A stretch of 64,000 nt of DNA from Mucilaginibacter sp. (GTDB lineage: Bacteria > Bacteroidota > Bacteroidia > Sphingobacteriales > Sphingobacteriaceae). Within the stretch, counting starts at the first letter, position 1. Each line of letters starts with the position of its first letter. The stretch is from positions 62,001 to 126,000 of the forward strand of contig NZ_JAQBOF010000037.1 in assembly GCF_028288185.1 (NCBI RefSeq). Reading direction: 5' to 3'. Below, one piece after another: positions 16,776 through 25,482 of this stretch. The notes under the pieces were generated by a model. That model searched no databases. It saw only the letters and a list, made by a program, of their open reading frames with translations, and had not been told where the DNA came from. The translations under genes were made by a program, and so were the position numbers.

Positions 16776-17420
16776 GTGAAAAAAAAGCTTATTCTACTAT
16801 TTTTACTGTTAGCAAATTGCGCTATAGCACAAACCAACGATAATTGGGCGCTAAAAGAAAACAATAACGGAATAAAAATATTTACCCGCGATTTAGAGTC
16901 ATCAAAAATTAAAGCGATAAAAGTAGAGTGCAAATTAGAGGCAACCCTATCGCAAGTTGTGGCAGCACTAATGGATATTAAAAACAGTGAAGAGTGGCTT
17001 TACCATACTACGGGTAATTATTTGATCAAACAGGTATCACCGGCAGAGTTGTATTACTATTCGCTAATTGAGATGCCATGGCCGGTGAGCAACCGCGATT
17101 TTATTGCGCATCTTAAAGTATCACAGGATGCGGTTACCAAAACTGTAACGATAGATGCACCTTGCGTAGCCGATATGGTACCGGTAAAATCAAAAATAGT
17201 ACGCATTACTAATTCCAATGGGAAATGGGTATTATATGCATCTGGCAAGGACCATGTAAAAATTATTTATACGCTTCATGCCGACCCCGGTGGCAACATA
17301 CCCGCCTGGTTAACCAATTTATTTGTGACCCAGGGCCCTTTGCAAAGTTTTAAAAAATTTAAAATACATTTACAAAAACCAATTTATAGAAATGCCCGGC
17401 TTGATTATATCATTGATTGA
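16776..17420 (+). CDS. Secreted START-domain lipid-binding protein
   Basis: 214 residues from the GTG at 16776, which gives a proper signal peptide (KKKLILLFLLLANCAIAQ). A TTG seven codons upstream is less likely. The rest is a START domain: WALKENNNGIKIFTRDL, VVAALMDIKNSEEWLYHTTG, YYSLIEMPWPVSNRDFIAHL near the middle, and the C-terminal helix WLTNLFVTQGPLQSFKKFKIHL. START domains bind lipids or other hydrophobic ligands; bacterial periplasmic members are uncharacterised. The gene ends 28 bases before a sulfatase, suggesting one transcript. Confidence 0.85.
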   Translation: MKKKLILLFLLLANCAIAQTNDNWALKENNNGIKIFTRDLESSKIKAIKVECKLEATLSQVVAALMDIKNSEEWLYHTTGNYLIKQVSPAELYYYSLIEMPWPVSNRDFIAHLKVSQDAVTKTVTIDAPCVADMVPVKSKIVRITNSNGKWVLYASGKDHVKIIYTLHADPGGNIPAWLTNLFVTQGPLQSFKKFKIHLQKPIYRNARLDYIID

Positions 17421-17448
17421 TAAGTTGGCTTTAAAACCATACCTAAAA

Positions 17449-18984
17449 ATGAAGGCAAAATATTTTACACTAGCTTTATTCTTGCTTTCTTCGGTAACAC
17501 AGGTTATCGCACAAAACGCGATATTAAGCCAGCCTATGGGTTCTTTAAAGTTGCTTAATATAGGCAATGGCAAACCACGCAATATCGTATTTATTTTGGC
17601 CGATGACCATCGGTATGACGCGTTGGGCTTTTTAAAAACGCAGGATTTTATTGAAACGCCCAACCTGGACCGTATGGCCCGCGAGGGCGCTTACCTGCCA
17701 AACGCGTTTGTAAATAATTCGCTTTGTTCGCCCTCAAGGGCATCTATTTTAACAGGGTTGTACTCGCATAAACATACTGTTGTTGACAACGAGCATAAGG
17801 TGCCGGCAAACCTGATATTCTTCCCGCAATATTTACAGCAAATTGGTTATCAAACCGCCATGGTGGGCAAATGGCATGCAGGGAATGACGGCGACCAGCC
17901 ACAACGCGGCTTTACTTATTGGGTATCATTTAAAGGGCAGGGATCTTACCTGCCCGAAAAGAACGGCTTAAACGTTAACGGCAAACATGTGCCCCAAAAA
18001 GGCTATATCACTGATGAGCTGACCGATTATGCGCTTAACTTTTTAAGTCACCGGCAAAAAGATAAGCCTTTTATGCTGTACCTGGCACATAAAGGCGTAC
18101 ATGCCGATTTTATCCCTGCCGAACGCGATAAGGGTCGTGCACAAAAATTTGAATTTAAACCACCCTATACCATGAACCCCAAAAATGTAGAAGGTGCACC
18201 AATGTGGGTTCAAAATCAACGCAACTCATGGCATGGGGTTGACTTTCCTTACCATAGCACTTTAGATATCGGCGCTTATTATAAACGCTATGCCGAAACA
18301 CTGTATAGTGTTGATGCGTCGGTAGGTAAAGTGATGGATTATTTGAAAAAAGAAGGATTGTTAGAATCGACCCTTATTATTTATATGGGCGATAATGGTT
18401 TCCAGTTTGGCGAACATGGGTTGATTGATAAACGCACCGCTTACGAGGCGTCAATGCGGGTACCGATGCTGGCTTATTGCCCCGAGTTGATCAAGCCCGG
18501 AACTGTTGTTAAAGAGGTGGTAGCCAATATTGATATTGCTCCTACTTTGCTTGATGCAGCCGGATTAAAAGCCCCTCAATATATGGATGGCATGAGCTAC
18601 CTGCCTTTATTAGAGGGTAAAAAACCCGCAACATGGCGCACGGGATTTTTATACGAATATTATTGGGAACGATCTTTCCCGCAAACACCAACTATGCACG
18701 CCTTACGTAATGATCAATATAAATATATCCACTACTATGGCATTTGGGATACTGATGAGCTTTATGACTTGCAAGCCGATCCGATGGAAACAAAAAATTT
18801 GATCAGGAACTCAAAATACGCGACTGTAGTAAAATCAATGAACCAACAATTGTTTAAAGCTCTGGATGACTCGCAAGGCATGTACTTGCCATTACATACA
18901 GATGTGGGTGGACAATCAAATTTTCGCAGTAAAAAAGGGCCTGCGGAGGCTAAGTTCCCGGCATATTTAATAAAAGATAAATAA
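17449..18984 (+). CDS. Secreted sulfatase (arylsulfatase family, S1-type)
   Basis: 511 residues from the ATG at 17449; an earlier in-frame start only adds sequence in front of the signal peptide (MKAKYFTLALFLLSS...AQ). It hydrolyses sulfate esters, probably on a sulfated glycan in the periplasm. Motifs are metal-binding ADDHR (51-55), the maturation site CSPSR (Cys93, to be converted to formylglycine; Arg97), MVGKWHAG, GDNGFQFGEHGLIDKRTAYEASMRVPM, and the C-terminal ELYDLQADPMETKNL. The Cys-type site needs an anaerobic-type or FGE maturase encoded elsewhere. It follows the START-domain gene closely. Confidence 0.93.
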   Translation: MKAKYFTLALFLLSSVTQVIAQNAILSQPMGSLKLLNIGNGKPRNIVFILADDHRYDALGFLKTQDFIETPNLDRMAREGAYLPNAFVNNSLCSPSRASILTGLYSHKHTVVDNEHKVPANLIFFPQYLQQIGYQTAMVGKWHAGNDGDQPQRGFTYWVSFKGQGSYLPEKNGLNVNGKHVPQKGYITDELTDYALNFLSHRQKDKPFMLYLAHKGVHADFIPAERDKGRAQKFEFKPPYTMNPKNVEGAPMWVQNQRNSWHGVDFPYHSTLDIGAYYKRYAETLYSVDASVGKVMDYLKKEGLLESTLIIYMGDNGFQFGEHGLIDKRTAYEASMRVPMLAYCPELIKPGTVVKEVVANIDIAPTLLDAAGLKAPQYMDGMSYLPLLEGKKPATWRTGFLYEYYWERSFPQTPTMHALRNDQYKYIHYYGIWDTDELYDLQADPMETKNLIRNSKYATVVKSMNQQLFKALDDSQGMYLPLHTDVGGQSNFRSKKGPAEAKFPAYLIKDK

Positions 18985-19077
18985 ATTGCACGCCGACTAT
19001 TTATAATAGTCCATTTGGGGATTTTGACAGTGTTTGAATACTAGAATAACAATCAAAAGCCCGAAGAGATTTAAATG

Positions 19078-19452
19078 TTAAATAAAATTACCCCCGCCTG
19101 AATGTGTGCGTACTTTAGCTATAAAATGCTCCAAATCAAAAGGTTTATGAATAATATCATCTGCACCGCATTCATCTCTAATTGATTCCAGTTCGCTATT
19201 GGCCGAAACCAGGATAACCGGTATATGTTTAAGGTCGGCCTGACCTTTAATGTAGGCACACATGGATTGGCCGTTCTCGCCCTTTAAGTTAAGATCAAGC
19301 ATCACCAGGTCAACCTCTTTAGCATGCAGTTTGCGCCTTGCCATACCCGTATCATCAAGGCTAATTACCTTGTAACCCTCAATCTCCAGCAATATGCTCA
19401 TCATTTCGCCTATTACAGGCTCGTCTTCAATTACAAGGACCCTCTTCTTCAT
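19078..19452 (-). CDS. Single-domain response regulator (CheY-like receiver)
   Basis: A 124-residue stand-alone receiver. Acidic pocket EDE near residues 9-11, phospho-acceptor Asp53 in MLDLN, Ser in ILVSANS, and the conserved Lys in IHKPFDLEHF. There is no output domain. No histidine kinase adjoins; its partner must be elsewhere. It lies convergent with the sulfatase and divergent from GH127. Confidence 0.9.
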   Translation of the reverse strand: MKKRVLVIEDEPVIGEMMSILLEIEGYKVISLDDTGMARRKLHAKEVDLVMLDLNLKGENGQSMCAYIKGQADLKHIPVILVSANSELESIRDECGADDIIHKPFDLEHFIAKVRTHSGGGNFI

Positions 19453-19570
19453 ACCAAGTGTTAAGCAATATATGGACCAATGTTTTTTACAAGTCGCTTT
19501 AAAACAAAAACATTAATTTAGGCTATAATTATAACCATAGCATAAATCTGCTATACCTCATTTAAAAAAT

Positions 19571-21454
19571 ATGCGCCAATTAAAACCATTGATAGCTATA
19601 ATGCTTATATCGCTTTGCGTTTTCTGTAATGACAGCTTCGCTCAAAATAACAACAGGCAAAAAGTAAATGATGTATTATACCCATCCATCGAAGTACATT
19701 TTACCGGTTACCTGGCTGATAAGCTAAGCGGCTCTATTAATAACCGTATTCTGGCGCAGGATGTTAACAGGCTGATAGAGCCCTTTAAACCCGAACATAG
19801 AACCGAGACTCACCTATGGCAAAATGAGTTTTGGGGTAAATGGTTTACCTCGGCGGTATTGGCTTATAAGTATCGTCTGGATGCCCGCTTAAAAGCTGTG
19901 CTTGATCATGCAGTTACCGGATTACTGGCTACCCAAACCCCCGATGGCTATATAGGTAATTATGCCCAGGCGCACCGTTTAGAAGAATGGGACATTTGGG
20001 GCCGGAAATATTGCATGCTGGGGTTATTAGCCTATTATGACCTTACCAAAGACAAAAAAAGCCTGACAGGCGCTTCCCGCATTTTTGACAATTTAATAGA
20101 TGATCTGCATAAAAAAGACGGCATTATTGTAACCAAAGGCAATTACCGGGGTATGGCGGCATCATCAGTACTAGAACCGGTTTGTCAATTGTACACCCGC
20201 ACCGGCGATAAAAAGTTCCTGGATTTCGCATTGGAGATAGTTAGGCAATGGGAAACCCCCGAAGGGCCGAATTTAATAAGCAAAGCCAATGTAAATGTGG
20301 CTGATCGTTTCCCGAAACCTAAAAATTGGTACAGCCCTGAGCAGGGACAGAAAGCATATGAAATGATGTCGTGTCACGAGGGCTTGCTGGAACTTTACCG
20401 CATAACTGGTAACGAAACTTATAAAAAAGCAGTTGAAGATTGTTGGGCAAATATCAAAAAAACAGAGATAGATATTGTAGGTTCGGGCGCGTCAACCGAA
20501 ATGTGGTTTGGGGGCAAGGCAATTGAAAATACACCGATCAATCATTTCCAGGAAACTTGCGTTACTGTAACCTGGCTCAAGCTTACCGAGCAGTTACTGC
20601 GCCTAACCGGCGAGGCTAAATATGCTGATGAAGCCGAAAAAACTTATTACAATGCATTGCTAGGTTCCATGAGTCATAACGGCGCGTCATGGGCAAAGTA
20701 TACGCCACTAAATGGCCAGCGTCTGCCGGGCAGCGAACAATGCGGCATGGGCCTAAACTGTTGCGAAGCCAGCGGTCCGAGGGGTCTGTTTGCTACCCCG
20801 ATGCATTTTGTAATGGAAAGGCTGGAAGGTTTACAGATAAATTATTTTGCCGATGGCACTTATAAATTAAACACCCCTAAAGGACAGGTAATTAATTTGG
20901 CAGAACATACCTCTTACCCCAAATCAGGGGTAGTAGAAATAACTGTCGATCTGCAAAAACCGGAGGATATGGCTATTGATGTACGCATACCTGCCTGGAG
21001 CAAAACTACTAAGCTAACTGTAAACAATGTAGCTATTGAGGTACAGCCAGGTCAATATACCCAACTAAAACGCAACTGGAAAACAGGTGATAAAATATCC
21101 TTTACCCTGGATATGAGGGGCCGCGTAGTTGAAACCGGAACAAATATCCGCAGCGCGACTATTGTACGCGGGCCGATTGTTTTGGCACGGGACACTCGTT
21201 TCGAAGGCGCAAACATTATTGCCGTACTAAAACCTGTTGCCGATAAAAATGGCTATATCAACCTAACCGAAGTACCTAATCAGGCAAGTGATGGTATGCT
21301 GTATAAAGCAAATTTCATCCCCGAATCGTACACTGAAAGCGCGAAAGGCCCGGTAGCTATCACACTTTGTGATTATGCCTCGGCAGGAAATAATAATGAG
21401 AATTCGTTTTTTGAAGTTTGGTGGCCGCAATTGCTGCAGCCGGCGGCTCATTAA
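19571..21454 (+). CDS. Secreted GH127 beta-L-arabinofuranosidase (DUF1680)
   Basis: 627 residues with a signal peptide (about 1-25, ending DSFAQ). It releases beta-L-arabinofuranose from plant arabinans or hydroxyproline-linked glycans. The Zn/Cys catalytic set of GH127 is visible: ETC (Glu328, Cys330) and the CC pair Cys397-Cys398 in GLNCCEAS, in the same order as in HypBA1 (Glu338, Cys340, Cys417, Cys418). The (alpha/alpha) barrel contains HLWQNEFWGKWFTSA and GYIGNYA; beta domains follow from about residue 450. Length is typical. It ends 4 bases inside the convergent desaturase-like gene. Confidence 0.9.
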   Translation: MRQLKPLIAIMLISLCVFCNDSFAQNNNRQKVNDVLYPSIEVHFTGYLADKLSGSINNRILAQDVNRLIEPFKPEHRTETHLWQNEFWGKWFTSAVLAYKYRLDARLKAVLDHAVTGLLATQTPDGYIGNYAQAHRLEEWDIWGRKYCMLGLLAYYDLTKDKKSLTGASRIFDNLIDDLHKKDGIIVTKGNYRGMAASSVLEPVCQLYTRTGDKKFLDFALEIVRQWETPEGPNLISKANVNVADRFPKPKNWYSPEQGQKAYEMMSCHEGLLELYRITGNETYKKAVEDCWANIKKTEIDIVGSGASTEMWFGGKAIENTPINHFQETCVTVTWLKLTEQLLRLTGEAKYADEAEKTYYNALLGSMSHNGASWAKYTPLNGQRLPGSEQCGMGLNCCEASGPRGLFATPMHFVMERLEGLQINYFADGTYKLNTPKGQVINLAEHTSYPKSGVVEITVDLQKPEDMAIDVRIPAWSKTTKLTVNNVAIEVQPGQYTQLKRNWKTGDKISFTLDMRGRVVETGTNIRSATIVRGPIVLARDTRFEGANIIAVLKPVADKNGYINLTEVPNQASDGMLYKANFIPESYTESAKGPVAITLCDYASAGNNNENSFFEVWWPQLLQPAAH

Positions 21455-22233
21455 ATAGTCGCACCTTTTTTATTGATACGATTTTGCTGAACCCGGTCGT
21501 ATTCTTCTACATAATTAGGATGTTCGGTGCCCATCAACCTATCCCAAAATCTAAAATATAAACCATAGTTACCTGTAAACTTACTATGGTGCAGATTGTG
21601 ATGTACAGAAGTATTGGTAAATTCAAACAAAATGGTTTTTCTTAACCACTTGGGGGCAATTTCATACCCAAGGTGTCCGTAAACATTAATCATAAAGGCA
21701 ATAAATACAAATAAGCTTATGGAAATGACATTCATCGGCAAAATAACAGTAATTAGCAGTAGCACTAAACTCTCTACGCAGGCCTCAAAAATATGGAATG
21801 AATATGATGTCCACGGTGAAGGGTTGGTAGATCTATGATGTAATAAATGCGCGTGCCTGAATAGTTTAGGGTGATGTAGCAGGCGGTGTGTCCAGTAAAA
21901 ATACGTGTCGTGTATAATCAAACTTATCACAACGCTAACATATAACCACCATGCGGGATATGCATGCGGACTTGTATAAACACGCGTTATATTTTTAACC
22001 GGGCTGTATAAAACTAAGCAGGCAGCTGCTGCAAAAACAATGGTGGACTGTAAAGAGTGGAGTATCTCGCGCCTAAAATCATGTCGTGATGCTGCCTTAT
22101 TTTGTATTTTTGATGCGTCAAACCATTCATTAAGCCATACGTAGCATAATACAAAAGGGATACCCGCCACCAAAAAATACCTGATGGCTGATGTGCTGAA
22201 GATTTTTATAAATGGATCAAATACCTGGTGCAT
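21451..22233 (-). CDS. Sterol desaturase / fatty acid hydroxylase superfamily membrane protein
   Basis: 260 residues, integral membrane, with the di-iron histidine boxes HDTYFYWTHRLLHH, HAHLLHHRSTNPSPW and SVHHNLHH. These proteins use two iron atoms and O2 to hydroxylate or desaturate lipids; the lipid substrate cannot be told. About four hydrophobic segments are visible (RYFLVAGIPFVLCYV, IVFAAAACLVLY, YVSVVISLIIHDT, VLLLITVILPMNVISISLFV). The C-terminus overlaps the convergent GH127 gene by 4 bases. Confidence 0.9.
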   Translation of the reverse strand: MHQVFDPFIKIFSTSAIRYFLVAGIPFVLCYVWLNEWFDASKIQNKAASRHDFRREILHSLQSTIVFAAAACLVLYSPVKNITRVYTSPHAYPAWWLYVSVVISLIIHDTYFYWTHRLLHHPKLFRHAHLLHHRSTNPSPWTSYSFHIFEACVESLVLLLITVILPMNVISISLFVFIAFMINVYGHLGYEIAPKWLRKTILFEFTNTSVHHNLHHSKFTGNYGLYFRFWDRLMGTEHPNYVEEYDRVQQNRINKKGATI

Positions 22234-22413
22234 AGTCTTTTAACGCCTTACAAATATCGGGTAATTTATGAGTTTTGATAGATAATAACTTAAATTAATA
22301 AACATACCTTATTTTAGTTTCAATAGCTATTTAAAACAAGCACTCCAAAAAAATGGAGCCATTTATTGAGAATGTTAATAGGATATTAATAAGTTAGCGT
22401 TGAGGAAATAAAA

Positions 22414-23217
22414 ATGGATTTAAAAGATAAAGTAATAGTTGTAACCGGTGGTACCGGCGTGTTGGGGCAATCGTTTATTAATGGTATCCATAAAGCAGGC
22501 GGCTCAGTTTGTATTTTAGGGCGAAATAAAGAAGAAGCTGAAAAAAGAGCCAACCAAATAAACAACGCCGGCGGCAAAGCCCTTGCGCTGGTGGCCGATG
22601 TTTTAAATGAACAACAGCTTGAAGAAGCAAAAGACAAAATATTAACTCAATTTGGCGCAATATATGGCCTGGTAAATGCCGCCGGGGGCAATATGCCCGA
22701 AGGAGTATTACAGCCTGAGCAAAGTGTATTTGATCTGAACATTTCCGGTATGCAGCGTGTAACCGACCTTAACCTTTGGGGAACCATTATACCTACACAA
22801 GTTTTTGGAAAAACCATTGCCGAATCTGGCGGCGGTAGTATTGTAAACATATCGTCAATGAGTGCCAGGCAGGCCATAACCAAAGTTTTGGGCTACAGCT
22901 TAGGTAAAGCTGCTATTGATTGCTATACGCAATGGTTCGCGGTTGAAATGGCCAACCGCTATGGTGATAAAATAAGAATGAACGCTATTGCGCCGGGCTT
23001 TTTTTTAACGGAACAAAACCGCACTTTATTAACTAATTCGGACGGCTCATATACCGCCCGTGGTAAGCTCGTACTGCAACAAACACCCTACAAACGTTTT
23101 GGTTCGCCTGATGAACTAAATGGCGCGTTAATATGGCTATTAAGCGATGCCTCCAAATTTGTTACAGGTACGGTGATTAATGTAGATGGTGGATTCTCTA
23201 TTTTTAGTGGTGTATAA
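22414..23217 (+). CDS. SDR oxidoreductase, D-mannonate/fructuronate oxidoreductase-like
   Basis: A 267-residue short-chain dehydrogenase. Cofactor motif TGGTGVLG near residues 12-19, VNAAGGN, Ser of ISSMSARQA, catalytic YSLGKAA, C-terminal VTGTVINVDGGFS. The GNMPEG insert after NAAG and the overall pattern resemble the SDR-type D-mannonate oxidoreductase of Bacillus-like uronate catabolism, which would reduce D-fructuronate to D-mannonate. No uxuA or uxaC neighbour is present, so the assignment is tentative. It is convergent with another SDR gene. Confidence 0.7.
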   Translation: MDLKDKVIVVTGGTGVLGQSFINGIHKAGGSVCILGRNKEEAEKRANQINNAGGKALALVADVLNEQQLEEAKDKILTQFGAIYGLVNAAGGNMPEGVLQPEQSVFDLNISGMQRVTDLNLWGTIIPTQVFGKTIAESGGGSIVNISSMSARQAITKVLGYSLGKAAIDCYTQWFAVEMANRYGDKIRMNAIAPGFFLTEQNRTLLTNSDGSYTARGKLVLQQTPYKRFGSPDELNGALIWLLSDASKFVTGTVINVDGGFSIFSGV

Positions 23218-23225
23218 ACACTTGC

Positions 23226-23990
23226 TTATTTTATCCCGCTAGGTAAGGCGCTAACAGATGTCCAGCCACCATCAACTATCAGGCTTTGCCCAGTTATATG
23301 TTTCGCCTCCTCTGACACCAAAAACAAAGCCGTGTTGGCTATATCACTTACGTAAGCAGGGCGCCCCATCGGTGTAATTTCAGACCATACGCGTTCATAA
23401 TCTTTTTCTTCCATCGTGCGTTCTGTAAGCGTAGCACCAGGGGCAATTGTATTTACGTTAATTTTATGTTGCGACAGTTCAATCACCAGATTTTTAGCCA
23501 GCATTTCTAAAGCGGCTTTGGTCATGGCATAAGCAGCCAGGCTTTTAAGTGCCTGATGTCCTACTACTGATGAAGTGAACAATATTGCTCCGCCATTAGG
23601 TTGCAGCTTCATTTTGTTGGATGCCGCCTGCGCCAAAAAGAACGATCCGCCCAAATTAACATGCAAAACTTTAAAAAAAGATTCCTGGGAGTAGGTAGCG
23701 AAATCGCCGTATAAGGTAATTCCTGCATTGGCAATTACAATATCTAAATGCCCGTAAGCATCTATAGCCGCGTCAACCATCTTATTAATAAATGCAACGT
23801 TACTGGCATCGCCCGGAAAAGCAACACAAGCACCTTCGGCCTTAATTTGTAAGGCGGCGCTTTCGGCTAACTGGGTGTTCAGGTCATTTAATAATACAGT
23901 TGCTCCGTTTGCGGCCAATAGCCTGCATATTTCAAAGCCAATACCCTGGCCTGCGCCGGTAACAATAGCTACTTTATTTTTAAAATTCAT
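23226..23990 (-). CDS. SDR-family oxidoreductase
   Basis: A 254-residue classical SDR: TGAGQGIG (12-19), NAGITL, SSVVGHQ, catalytic YAMTKAAL, and the C-terminal ITGQSLIVDGGWTS. Resembles glucose-1-dehydrogenase or 3-oxoacyl-reductase-like enzymes; the substrate is not determinable. It is convergent with the mannonate-oxidoreductase-like SDR with an 8-base gap, and the two may act in the same sugar pathway. The proteins are not close copies of each other. Confidence 0.85.
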   Translation of the reverse strand: MNFKNKVAIVTGAGQGIGFEICRLLAANGATVLLNDLNTQLAESAALQIKAEGACVAFPGDASNVAFINKMVDAAIDAYGHLDIVIANAGITLYGDFATYSQESFFKVLHVNLGGSFFLAQAASNKMKLQPNGGAILFTSSVVGHQALKSLAAYAMTKAALEMLAKNLVIELSQHKINVNTIAPGATLTERTMEEKDYERVWSEITPMGRPAYVSDIANTALFLVSEEAKHITGQSLIVDGGWTSVSALPSGIK

Positions 23991-24050
23991 AGTTTATAAA
24001 AGTCGTGCACTAATTTGAGCATTTACAAACCCGTTTGCAATAGCTAATTT

Positions 24051-25385
24051 TTAGAACGACTCATTTAAATTCAAGAAGAAGCCTTTGTTGCCATATTTAC
24101 CAAAAGCATAATCGAGGGCCAGGTTGGTGCGGGTAGCTTTATTAAACAACACCCGTAAACCGGCACCATATCCCGGTTGGAATACCTGGAACAGTTTAGT
24201 ACCATGCTCGTCATTAGCGGTTTGCATACTGGCGAAGGTTACACCGCTGATAAATTTATTTTTTAAAATAGGGAATCGAAACTCCACCTCTGTATCATTA
24301 AACTGGGTCCCTTTAAAATATTGGCTGGTATACCCCCTGCCGCTTCTGGAAGAGCCATCTTTTGCCGTACCCGGCAATTCCAGATAAGGTACATTGCCGG
24401 TTACCAAATACGACCCCCAGTTCCAAAATGCAAGCACGGTTTCGGGACTTACATCTGACAGGCTTACATATTTGCGAAGGTCCGTAGTAACCTGCACCGA
24501 ATTTTTTGTGCTACCTATCCAAGTTTGGTTTACCCGGATACCTGCATCAAAATAAATACCTTTATAAGCACGGTTTGGATTATCGCGGGTAGTATAAGCT
24601 ATGTTAAAAAGGAAACCATCTGCCGCGTAATGATCCTGCGGGAAACCGTGCTCATTATTATAAACGCTTGATGGTGTGGCATTGTTAGTAGTGTCTTTGT
24701 TGGTAATGTTACGCCTTATCTCGAACGATAATCCAGCGCCAACAAACAACCCTTCGGCAACTTCTTTATATACCTTTTCTCTGATATTATAATAGTATGA
24801 ATGGATAGCGTAAACCTTGTGCGCGGCATCAGCCAACAAGTTTTGAGGAGCGGTCCCACCATTTGCAGCTTGACCAATACCCAGTCCATAATCAGGTGCT
24901 ACCGTTTTTGCGACAACCATATTGCCCTGTAAATTCCACCTATTGCCCGGTGTAAATATGTTATGGTTTAAATAAAAGTAAATAATCCCCTTACTGGTGA
25001 TGGAAGCTGATGTTGCAGCAATTGATAAGAGTGTTTTTGGATCGTTGCCCAGTTTTTTACCAGCTACGGCCTTTATACCTATCTGCGCACCGATTGTAGG
25101 ATTGGCGGCGATATTTGGCACAATGGTAATACCCGATCTTCTATGTAAGGTATCAGCCTTCTTTTTCGGGTTAAAAACATTACTGAGCAGGTCACCAAAA
25201 TCATATTGTTGGTTAGTGTTCTCAATCGACGCTTTTGCTTTCAAAGCTTTTACGCGTAGAGAATCTTCTTTTAGTGAATCAGCAGGAGTAATTACCTGGG
25301 CATAAGCAAATACCGGAAGAATAAAAAAAAGTAATAATAATAAATTGGGTAAGTAATTCTTTTTATTAGATAACCGATGCCACAT
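24051..25385 (-). CDS. Outer-membrane BamA/TamA-like beta-barrel (surface antigen D15 type)
   Basis: 444 residues with a signal peptide (about 1-30, ending FAYAQ). After a linker come alternating beta strands and a C-terminal Phe (LNLNESF), typical of an outer-membrane barrel. Segments such as ITIVPNIAANPTIGAQIG, FLFNIAYTTRDNPNRAYKGIYFDAG and GRGYTSQYFKG match the bacterial surface antigen (D15/Omp85) family; the RGY motif recalls the VRGY element of Omp85 barrels. No POTRA domains are visible in this short protein, so it is a barrel-only relative, probably not BamA itself. The function is unknown. Confidence 0.75.
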   Translation of the reverse strand: MWHRLSNKKNYLPNLLLLLFFILPVFAYAQVITPADSLKEDSLRVKALKAKASIENTNQQYDFGDLLSNVFNPKKKADTLHRRSGITIVPNIAANPTIGAQIGIKAVAGKKLGNDPKTLLSIAATSASITSKGIIYFYLNHNIFTPGNRWNLQGNMVVAKTVAPDYGLGIGQAANGGTAPQNLLADAAHKVYAIHSYYYNIREKVYKEVAEGLFVGAGLSFEIRRNITNKDTTNNATPSSVYNNEHGFPQDHYAADGFLFNIAYTTRDNPNRAYKGIYFDAGIRVNQTWIGSTKNSVQVTTDLRKYVSLSDVSPETVLAFWNWGSYLVTGNVPYLELPGTAKDGSSRSGRGYTSQYFKGTQFNDTEVEFRFPILKNKFISGVTFASMQTANDEHGTKLFQVFQPGYGAGLRVLFNKATRTNLALDYAFGKYGNKGFFLNLNESF

Positions 25386-25482
25386 GTTGTCAATTTATAC
25401 CCGGCTGTATTAACCGGATACATCTTAAACCAACATATTGATTAAATGTTTAAACCTAAATGAGCCAATAATTGGATGGCTC

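Noticed and set aside
24051-25385. Calling the D15-type barrel BamA
   Set aside because: It is far too short and has no POTRA domains; the essential bamA must be elsewhere.
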